A stretch of DNA of 6,630 nt. Source: Hungatella sp. UBA5982 (lineage in GTDB: Bacteria > Bacillota > Clostridia > Lachnospirales > Lachnospiraceae). Position numbers and translations under genes: made by a program. Of the stretch, positions 1 through 6,630 are shown piece by piece (the first letter of the stretch is position 1; each line of letters opens with the position of its first letter). Location of the stretch: assembly GCA_002429965.1 (NCBI GenBank), contig DJBG01000210.1, positions 7,108 to 13,737 on the forward strand, written 5' to 3'. Under the pieces are notes generated by a model, which was not told the DNA's origin, did no database searches, and saw only the letters and a list, made by a program, of their open reading frames with translations.

Positions 1-1007
1 ATTATTATATTGATTTATCAGAACCTGAATTCCTGATCCGGTTTGCCATTCATATAAGAAATTTACTTCAAAGATCAAAGAACCAGCAATTTTCAAAAAA
101 TCCTTTAACGGAAGAAATTAAAACATCCTGTCCACTAATTTATGATGTCTCCGTATATCTATCCGGAATTATCAAAGACCGGACAGGGATTATCATAAAT
201 GACGATGAAATCGCATATATCACCTTTCACTTAGGAAGCACCCTGGAAGCACAAAAAAACCTTAATAAAAAGGTGACTGCTGTTTTATACTGCCCGAACT
301 ATTATGATTTAAATGTACGTCTGACAGATACCATCAACCAGCACTTTTCCAGTGAGATGCTGATAACCAACATCATAACGGATGATACCTTACTGGAACA
401 GGTTCCTAAATACGATTTTATTATGTCTACAGTACCGCTTCACGGCTATTATGGAGTGGATATCGTCCATATCGGAATGTTTTTTACTGATAAGGACATT
501 TCTGTGATCAGAAATAAAATTACTTCCGTAAGAATCAACAAAAGAAAAGCGACCTTTAAAAATTATCTGGAATTACTGATTATCCCTGAATTCTTTGAAA
601 GAAGAAATGATTTAAAAACAGAGAGGGATGCAATTGAATATCTGACCGGCAAGATGTACCGGATGGGTTATGTAAACGAAACATTCAGGGAAGATATTTA
701 CATGCGCGAAAAACTTTCCTCCACCGCTTTTCATGATTTTGCAATCCCTCATGCAATGAAAATGCATGCAGAAAAAACAGGACTGAATATTTTGATTTCA
801 GATGCTCCTGTCTCATGGAACGGAAAGCCTGTTTACTTAATCATCATGATGTGCTTTAACAAGAATGACCGATATATTTTTAATGAAATCTTTGAGCCTC
901 TCACCATGATGCTTACGGAAAGGGAATTCATTAAAAAACTGATTCAGGTCAAAGACCATGAAACTTTCATCCAAATGCTGACCGATAACCTGGAAGTGAC
1001 CTTCTAG
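1..1007 (+). CDS. BglG/MtlR/LicR-type PTS-regulated transcriptional regulator, C-terminal part (5' end outside window)
   Basis: The frame is open from base 3 to the TAG at 1005-1007, giving 334 visible residues; the N-terminal helix-turn-helix and first PRD expected in this family (usually about 600-700 residues) would lie before the window. The GTG at 273 is an internal valine, not a start, because the open frame before it encodes a good PRD. Visible residues about 1-85 form a PTS regulation domain, with likely phosphorylatable His17 (FAIHIRNLL) and His76 (YITFHLGS). Residues about 91-170 resemble an EIIB-like domain with Cys97 at the end of its first strand (VLYCPN). Residues about 200-330 form an EIIA domain of the fructose/mannitol type with active-site His250 in AIPHA (codon 750-752). 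In this family PTS phosphotransfer to these residues switches the regulator according to sugar supply; it acts in the cytoplasm as activator or antiterminator. The target sugar cannot be told, since no PTS genes are visible. Family call is firm; subfamily is open. Confidence 0.5.
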   Translation, partial: YYIDLSEPEFLIRFAIHIRNLLQRSKNQQFSKNPLTEEIKTSCPLIYDVSVYLSGIIKDRTGIIINDDEIAYITFHLGSTLEAQKNLNKKVTAVLYCPNYYDLNVRLTDTINQHFSSEMLITNIITDDTLLEQVPKYDFIMSTVPLHGYYGVDIVHIGMFFTDKDISVIRNKITSVRINKRKATFKNYLELLIIPEFFERRNDLKTERDAIEYLTGKMYRMGYVNETFREDIYMREKLSSTAFHDFAIPHAMKMHAEKTGLNILISDAPVSWNGKPVYLIIMMCFNKNDRYIFNEIFEPLTMMLTEREFIKKLIQVKDHETFIQMLTDNLEVTF

Positions 1008-1028
1008 TACAGAACTTCATATCCGCTC

Positions 1029-1073
1029 AAAAAAAAAAGTTGTCCTGGCTTTTTATGCTGGACAACTTTTTTT
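1029..1073. terminator. Bidirectional intrinsic terminator between convergent genes
   Basis: A 7-bp core stem, GTTGTCC (1039-1045) with GGACAAC (1060-1066), encloses a 14-nt loop. It is flanked by ten A on the left (1029-1038) and seven T on the right (1067-1073), which lengthen the stem. Read rightward it ends the PTS regulator 21 nt after its stop. Read leftward it ends the CorC-family gene 14 nt after its stop, with a run of ten U. One hairpin therefore serves both transcription units and limits collision read-through. Confidence 0.5.
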
Positions 1074-1087
1074 ATGATTATATTAAA

Positions 1088-2404
1088 TTATTTATCCTTA
1101 ATCCGGACAATGGCATTCTTTATTACTTTATCATCCATTTCTAAAATGGTATAAAGATTTTTTTCATCCTCCAGTTCCAATGGAAGCTGAGATTTCTTTG
1201 GAATAAAACCAAGTATTTCGATCAGATATCCTGACAATGTATCGCAGGAGCTTTCTATTTCTTCATGAAGCACCTCATCCAAATCATACAGGGATATACT
1301 TCCTGTCGCCTTATAGACATTAGGTTCCATTTCTATCAGCTCCGGCTCCCAATCATCATATTCATCCGGAATATCTCCTACAATTTCTTCTATCAAATCC
1401 TCCATGGTGATAAGACCGGAAACTCCTCCGTACTCATCCACCAGGATGGCCATTTTAGTCTTACTTTTTTTCATTTCCAGAAATAAATCATCTGTCTTTT
1501 TATTTTCCGGTATAAAATAAGGCTTCTGCATGATGGTACGGATATCGACACCCGCCTGATCATACTTATTCATTTCAATTATAAAGTCCTTCATGGACAA
1601 AATACCGATAATATTATCAATTTCTTCTTCATAAACCGGAATTCTGGAATGTCTGCTGTCCAGTATTTCATTAAGGACCAGCTCCATGGGATTTTTAATA
1701 TCCACTGCCACCATATCCTGTCTGGGGGTCATGATTTCTCTGGCCCTTTTATCATCAAAGAGAAAAATAGAAGTGATCATATCCTCTTCGATTTTATTGA
1801 ATACACCGCTTTCCCGCCCCATCTGAAGCATGGAACGTATTTCTTCCTCAGAAATTTCTTCCTCCAGATTATCCGTCTTCATGCCAAGAAGCTTTAAGAT
1901 TCCATTGGTTGACACTGAAAGAAGCTTTATGAACGGAGCCATGACTTTTGATACGGCGTAAATAGGGCGTACAGCGAATAAGCTGAACCATTCCGCCTTT
2001 TGCAATGCAATCCTTTTAGGCACCAGTTCTCCAAATACCAGGTTAAAATAAGACAGGATAATGGTTACTGTCACCATGGCAATACTGCGGCTGTAGGGTA
2101 TTCCCAAAGCCAGCAACTTTACTCCCAGTATCTGTGAAATTCCTGTTGCCGCCGATGCACTGGAAAAGAAACCTGCAAAGGTTATGGCTACCTGGATGGT
2201 TGAAAGAAAACCGGTTGAATCCTCGGAAAGCTTTTGAATCAGGGCTGCCTTCTTATTTCCGCTGTCAGCCAGCATCCGGATCCTGTTTTTGTTGACTGAT
2301 ACAACAGCCATTTCTGCTCCCGCGAAGAACGCATTCATTAAGGTCAAAGCAATTAATAATAATATCTGTGCGGCTATCTGCGCCGCGCCTGGGTCACTGT
2401 CCAA
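1088..2404 (-). CDS. CNNM/CorC-family (HlyC/TlyC-like) membrane protein with CBS pair, probable Mg2+ exporter
   Basis: With the preferred TTG start the protein is 438 residues, typical of the family. Residues about 10-175 are the CNNM (DUF21) membrane domain, with hydrophobic segments near 12-32, 73-100, 107-130 and 143-165 and the small-residue motif NAFFAGAEMAVVSV. A tandem CBS pair follows (about 220-345), starting at MTPRQDMVAVD and ending in the hallmark DEYGGVSGLITMEDLIEEIV. Residues about 358-436 form the C-terminal CorC_HlyC domain. Relatives include CorC, B. subtilis YhdP and S. aureus MpfA, tied to Mg2+/Co2+ efflux; the old name hemolysin is a poor guide. CBS pairs in this family bind adenine nucleotides. 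I chose TTG at 2404 because AAGGAGG lies 9 nt before it and the mature-looking MDSDPG start follows. An in-frame ATG at 2440 would give 450 residues with a basic leader (MDECPKKRRNTS) but has only AGGA inside a hairpin. Substrate is inferred from family. Confidence 0.5.
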   Translation of the reverse strand: MDSDPGAAQIAAQILLLIALTLMNAFFAGAEMAVVSVNKNRIRMLADSGNKKAALIQKLSEDSTGFLSTIQVAITFAGFFSSASAATGISQILGVKLLALGIPYSRSIAMVTVTIILSYFNLVFGELVPKRIALQKAEWFSLFAVRPIYAVSKVMAPFIKLLSVSTNGILKLLGMKTDNLEEEISEEEIRSMLQMGRESGVFNKIEEDMITSIFLFDDKRAREIMTPRQDMVAVDIKNPMELVLNEILDSRHSRIPVYEEEIDNIIGILSMKDFIIEMNKYDQAGVDIRTIMQKPYFIPENKKTDDLFLEMKKSKTKMAILVDEYGGVSGLITMEDLIEEIVGDIPDEYDDWEPELIEMEPNVYKATGSISLYDLDEVLHEEIESSCDTLSGYLIEILGFIPKKSQLPLELEDEKNLYTILEMDDKVIKNAIVRIKDK

Positions 2405-2413
2405 GCTGGTATT

Positions 2414-2420
2414 CCTCCTT
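2414..2420 (-). promoter_or_regulatory. Shine-Dalgarno deciding a TTG start for the CorC-family gene
   Basis: The minus strand reads AAGGAGG here, a near-perfect match to the 16S anti-Shine-Dalgarno, with nine bases (AATACCAGC) before TTG at 2404-2402. It lies inside the longer frame opened by ATG at 2440, which argues that the TTG is the main start. Confidence 0.5.
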
Positions 2421-2440
2421 TTTTTAGGACATTCGTCCAT

Positions 2441-2455
2441 GCAGGATTTTCCTGC
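2441..2455 (-). repeat. Perfect 6-bp hairpin touching the upstream ATG
   Basis: The minus strand reads GCAGGA-AAA-TCCTGC, an exact inverted repeat with a 3-nt loop, ending at the base before ATG 2440. The only Shine-Dalgarno-like bases for that ATG (AGGA, 2453-2450) are in its left arm, so the fold would hide them. It may simply be chance or mRNA 5' structure; no U run follows, so it is not a terminator. Confidence 0.5.
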
Positions 2456-2467
2456 TGAATTTCAATA

Positions 2468-2516
2468 AAGAAAAGACTTTGGATGCAGTAAAGTTAATAT
2501 TGCTGCATTCAAAGTC
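2468..2516 (-). terminator. Probable intrinsic terminator of gyrA
   Basis: On the minus strand GACTTTGAATGCAG (2516-2503) pairs with CTGCATCCAAAGTC (2488-2475) over 14 positions with one A/C mismatch, and is followed by TTTTCTTT (2474-2467). It begins 77 nt after the gyrA stop and ends before the CorC-family start. Read on the plus strand the stem has a G-U wobble instead of the mismatch but no T run after it, so it works leftward. The interrupted U tract suggests termination may be incomplete, allowing some read-through into the CorC-family gene. Confidence 0.5.
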
Positions 2517-2534
2517 ATTTACTGCTGATTATTG

Positions 2535-2573
2535 ATGGTACATATTATAATATAAAAAATTAAATATTACCAT
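2535..2573 (-). promoter_or_regulatory. A/T-rich inverted repeat holding a candidate -10 box for the CorC-family gene
   Basis: The minus strand has an exact TATAAT at 2549-2544, inside the 12-base palindrome ATATTATAATAT. At a 17-nt spacing the -35 would be TGGTAA, only a 3/6 match to TTGACA, so promoter activity is uncertain. The box sits in a wider imperfect inverted repeat: ATGGTACATATT (2535-2546) against AATATTACCAT (2563-2573) with one bulged C. If it is a promoter, the hairpin at 2475-2516 would lie in the CorC-family mRNA leader. A/T-rich spacers yield such boxes by chance, so confidence is low. Confidence 0.5.
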
Positions 2574-2593
2574 ACCTATTGGTGTTAAATTTT

Positions 2594-5164
2594 TTATTCT
2601 TCTTCCGGAGCTTCATCACTTTCAACGATTTCAACGATTTCTTCCGGAATTTCTTCATCCATAATATCCAGTTCTTCCAGTCCTTCACCGTCGGACTTGC
2701 TGCCGTCATCCCGTACCTTTGCAATGCTGGCAACTTTGATATCAGAATCATGGTCAATGTTCATCAGTCTCACTCCGGAAGTGTTTCTGCCGATAACAGA
2801 GATATCATTGACAGAAATGCGGATCACAATGCCTTCCGTTGTGATCAGAAGGAGATCATGGTCATCTTCAACTAACTTGGCTCCAACAATATCTCCGGTC
2901 TTTTCTGTGATCTTATAGCACAGAACACCCTTTCCGCCTCTTCTTTGAGGAGTAAATTCTTCAATTGGAGTACGTTTGCCCATACCATTGGCAGATACGA
3001 TCAAAAGCTTTGGTCCCTGGGATTCCTTCTGCATGCCTACAACCTTGTCATCATCATTGAGCTTCATACCGATAACACCCATGGATACACGGCCTGTTAT
3101 ACGGACATCCTTTTCATGGAACCGGATGCACTGACCCTTTCTAGTTACCAGGAAAATATCCTTTGTATCGTCGGTTGCCTTAACCTCAATCAGTTCATCA
3201 TTTTCCCGAAGGACAATGGCCTGGAGGCCGTTCTTACGGACATTGGCATATTCCATCATAGGTGTTTTCTTTACCATTCCGTTTCTGGTTGCCATGAATA
3301 AGAACTTGTCATCGTCGTATTCTTTCATGGGGATGATAGCCGTAATGCTCTCTCCTGGAAGCATCTGCAGAAGGTTCACAATGGCGGTTCCTCTGGATGT
3401 TCTGCTTCCTTCCGGGATCATATAGGTCTTTAACCGGTAAACACGGCCTGTATTGGTAAAGAACATCAGGTAATGATGGGTTGTTGTCATCATCAGATCC
3501 TCGATGTAATCCTGGTCAATGGTCTGCATTCCCTTGATTCCCCTGCCGCCCCGGTTCTGGTTCTTGAAGTTGTCTATAGACATCCTCTTAATGTATCCCA
3601 GTTTTGTCATGGCGACGATGGTGCTTTCATCGGGAATCAAGTCTTCCATGGACATATCGTATTCGTCAAAGCCGATGGAGGTTCTTCTGTCATCTCCATA
3701 TTTTGCGGAAATGATGGATATTTCCTCCTTGATCACTGCTAAAAGCTTTTTCTCATCAGCAAGGATGGCCTTTAATTCTGCAATCCTGGCTTCCAGTTCC
3801 CTGTATTCGTTCTCAAGTTTTTCTCTTTCCAGACCGGTAAGAGCTCTCAAACGCATATCCACGATTGCCTGAGACTGGACATCGCTTAAGCCGAAACGGC
3901 TCATGAGTTCTGCCTTGGCTGTCTGGACATTTGCCGAACCGCGGATGATCCTGATGACTTCGTCAATATTATCTAAGGCAATGAGCAAGCCTTGCAAAAT
4001 ATGGGCTCTCTCTTCCGCCTTATTTAAATCATAACGGATTCTTCTGGTTACCACTTCCTTCTGATGATCCAGATAATAATTTAACATCTGAAGGATGTTT
4101 AAGACCTTTGGCTCCAGAACACCGGAACTATTTTTAACAAGAGCAATCATGATCACGCCAAAGGTATCCTGAAGCTGGGTATGCTTGATCAGCTGATTAA
4201 GTATTACATTGGCATTTGCATCCCGGCGAAGCTCAATGCAGATCCTCATACCGGAACGGTCGGACTCATCCCGTAAATCGGTAATGCCATCTACTTTCTT
4301 ATCCTTTACCAGCTCAGCAATCTTTTCAATGAGACGGGCTTTATTGACCATGTATGGGAGTTCGGTTACAATGATCCGGCTTTTTCCATTTGCCATGGCT
4401 TCAATGTCGCTGACAGCCCTGACACGGATTTTTCCCCTTCCTGTGCGGTAAGCTTCTTCAATTCCCCGCTTTCCCAGGATGGTTGCTCCGGTTGGGAAAT
4501 CCGGCCCTTTGATGATTTCCAGGATTTCTTCCATGGTGGTTTCCCTGTTTTCTTCCACCTGATTGTCAATAATATGAACAACCGCATTGATGACCTCTCT
4601 CAAGTTGTGAGGAGGGATATTGGTAGCCATACCAACGGCAATGCCTGAGGTACCATTTACCAGAAGATTGGGATAACGTGACGGAAGGACATCCGGCTCC
4701 CTCTCTGTCTCGTCAAAGTTAGGGCTGAAATCAACGGTATCTTTGTTGATATCCGCAAGCATCTCCATGGAAATCTTACTTAAGCGGGCTTCCGTATATC
4801 GCATGGCAGCCGCTCCGTCTCCATCCACAGAACCGAAGTTTCCATGGCCATCCACCAACGGATATCTGGTAGACCACTCCTGTGCCAAATTAACCAGGGC
4901 TCCGTAAATGGAGCTGTCGCCATGAGGATGGTATTTACCCATGGTATCACCGACGATACGGGCACATTTACGGTGTGGCTTATCAGGACCGTTGTTGAGC
5001 TCTATCATGGAATACAGGACTCTACGCTGAACCGGCTTCAAACCGTCTCTTACATCAGGCAGGGCTCTGGAAACAATGACGCTCATGGCATAATCGATAT
5101 AAGATTTTTCCATGGTCTTTTTTAGGTCCACATCATGAACTTTATCAAAGATATTTGGTTCCAT
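2594..5164 (-). CDS. gyrA: DNA gyrase subunit A
   Basis: The 856-residue protein is complete. GyrA is the DNA cleavage and rejoining subunit of gyrase (A2B2), which with GyrB and ATP introduces negative supercoils. The winged-helix and tower region occupies about residues 1-370, with catalytic Tyr123 in [11 protein letters not shown] (codon 4798-4796) and the conserved [15 protein letters not shown] at 174-188. The coiled coil and gate fall at about 370-490, and the six-bladed DNA-wrapping C-terminal domain at about 510-818. Two GyrA boxes are visible: a variant QNRGGRG (536-542) in blade 1 and canonical QRRGGKG (740-746) in blade 5; these separate gyrase from ParC. An acidic tail (829-856) ends the protein. 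In the quinolone pocket, Ser84 matches E. coli Ser83, while Gly88 stands where E. coli has Asp87. The ATG is set by GGAGGA six bases upstream. It starts 14 nt after the gyrB stop, so the two are almost surely cotranscribed. Confidence 0.5.
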   Translation of the reverse strand: MEPNIFDKVHDVDLKKTMEKSYIDYAMSVIVSRALPDVRDGLKPVQRRVLYSMIELNNGPDKPHRKCARIVGDTMGKYHPHGDSSIYGALVNLAQEWSTRYPLVDGHGNFGSVDGDGAAAMRYTEARLSKISMEMLADINKDTVDFSPNFDETEREPDVLPSRYPNLLVNGTSGIAVGMATNIPPHNLREVINAVVHIIDNQVEENRETTMEEILEIIKGPDFPTGATILGKRGIEEAYRTGRGKIRVRAVSDIEAMANGKSRIIVTELPYMVNKARLIEKIAELVKDKKVDGITDLRDESDRSGMRICIELRRDANANVILNQLIKHTQLQDTFGVIMIALVKNSSGVLEPKVLNILQMLNYYLDHQKEVVTRRIRYDLNKAEERAHILQGLLIALDNIDEVIRIIRGSANVQTAKAELMSRFGLSDVQSQAIVDMRLRALTGLEREKLENEYRELEARIAELKAILADEKKLLAVIKEEISIISAKYGDDRRTSIGFDEYDMSMEDLIPDESTIVAMTKLGYIKRMSIDNFKNQNRGGRGIKGMQTIDQDYIEDLMMTTTHHYLMFFTNTGRVYRLKTYMIPEGSRTSRGTAIVNLLQMLPGESITAIIPMKEYDDDKFLFMATRNGMVKKTPMMEYANVRKNGLQAIVLRENDELIEVKATDDTKDIFLVTRKGQCIRFHEKDVRITGRVSMGVIGMKLNDDDKVVGMQKESQGPKLLIVSANGMGKRTPIEEFTPQRRGGKGVLCYKITEKTGDIVGAKLVEDDHDLLLITTEGIVIRISVNDISVIGRNTSGVRLMNIDHDSDIKVASIAKVRDDGSKSDGEGLEELDIMDEEIPEEIVEIVESDEAPEEE
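2621..2638 (-). repeat. Tandem 9-bp repeat in the acidic tail of gyrA
   Basis: Two perfect head-to-tail copies of TTCAACGAT (plus-strand reading) encode EIV-EIV within the tail [12 protein letters not shown]. Since the unit is 9 bp, gain or loss of a copy keeps the frame. The stretch is in the non-catalytic acidic tail, which tolerates length change in relatives. Confidence 0.5.
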
Positions 5165-5170
5165 TTTATT

Positions 5171-5176
5171 TCCTCC
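5171..5176 (-). promoter_or_regulatory. gyrA ribosome binding site in the gyrB-gyrA junction
   Basis: The minus strand reads GGAGGA, six bases before the gyrA ATG (5164-5162) and two bases after the gyrB TAA (5181-5179). The whole junction is 14 nt, too short for a promoter or terminator, so a ribosome ending gyrB stands at this site. This fits translational coupling and similar output of both subunits. Confidence 0.5.
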
Positions 5177-5178
5177 AA

Positions 5179-6630
<1,452 letters not shown>

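Noticed and set aside
273..275. GTG as the start of the PTS regulator
   Set aside because: The same frame is open back to base 3 and encodes a PRD with both conserved histidines, so this is an internal valine.
1265..1897. Plus-strand open frames opposite the CorC-family gene (1265-1486 and 1649-1897)
   Set aside because: They mirror the conserved CBS and membrane-domain codons of the minus-strand gene and resemble no protein family.
2560..2757. Minus-strand 65-codon frame overlapping the gyrA 3' end and running past its stop
   Set aside because: It is the shifted-frame reading of the Glu/Asp-rich gyrA tail, which gives a Lys-rich artefact; there is no Shine-Dalgarno.
2579..5125. Several plus-strand open frames of 60-118 codons lying opposite gyrA (for example 2945-3301 and 3519-3872)
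   Set aside because: They are antisense to a strongly conserved complete gyrA, show no recognisable protein family or ribosome binding site, and overlap one another in different frames.

Overview
The window reads as chromosomal DNA from a low-to-moderate G+C Firmicute. The GyrA sequence around the quinolone pocket (HGDSSIYG, then [21 protein letters not shown]), strong GGAGG ribosome binding sites and A/T-rich intergenic spacers suggest a clostridium of the Lachnospiraceae type. That placement comes from remembered family patterns, not from a search. A gyrB-gyrA pair in Firmicutes usually lies near the replication origin (dnaA-dnaN-recF-gyrB-gyrA), so this may be an origin-proximal region; neither the origin nor those genes are visible.

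Layout. The left sixth (1-1007, plus strand) is the C-terminal half of a sugar-operon regulator with a PTS regulation domain, an EIIB-like domain and an EIIA-type domain. Its N-terminus lies before the window. It runs head-on into a minus-strand gene, and the two share a compact bidirectional hairpin terminator at 1029-1073. The rest of the window is transcribed leftward: gyrB (only the last 483 codons, cut by the right edge), gyrA (complete, 14 nt after gyrB), then a CNNM/CorC-family membrane protein with CBS domains, of the type linked to Mg2+ export. A 189-nt spacer between gyrA and the CorC-family start holds a probable gyrA terminator hairpin, a possible separate promoter, a small hairpin and a strong Shine-Dalgarno.

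Working together. GyrB (ATPase, TOPRIM) and GyrA (cleavage domain, DNA-wrapping C-terminal domain) form the A2B2 gyrase that introduces negative supercoils; their tight spacing fits coupled, balanced expression. The CorC-family gene follows a terminator and may be partly or wholly separate. The PTS-linked regulator belongs to a different unit whose sugar genes are not visible.

No undescribed system was found. The points most worth a second look are a Gly at the GyrA position where many bacteria have Asp or Glu (the fluoroquinolone contact), a TTG start for the CorC-family gene that displaces an upstream ATG, and competing RNA pairings in the gyrA-corC spacer. There is no gene-free stretch above 300 bases, and no tRNA, rRNA, CRISPR or insertion sequence was seen. 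[Form note: the original answer gave no feature confidences; every 0.5 in that field is a placeholder required by the schema, not an estimate.]
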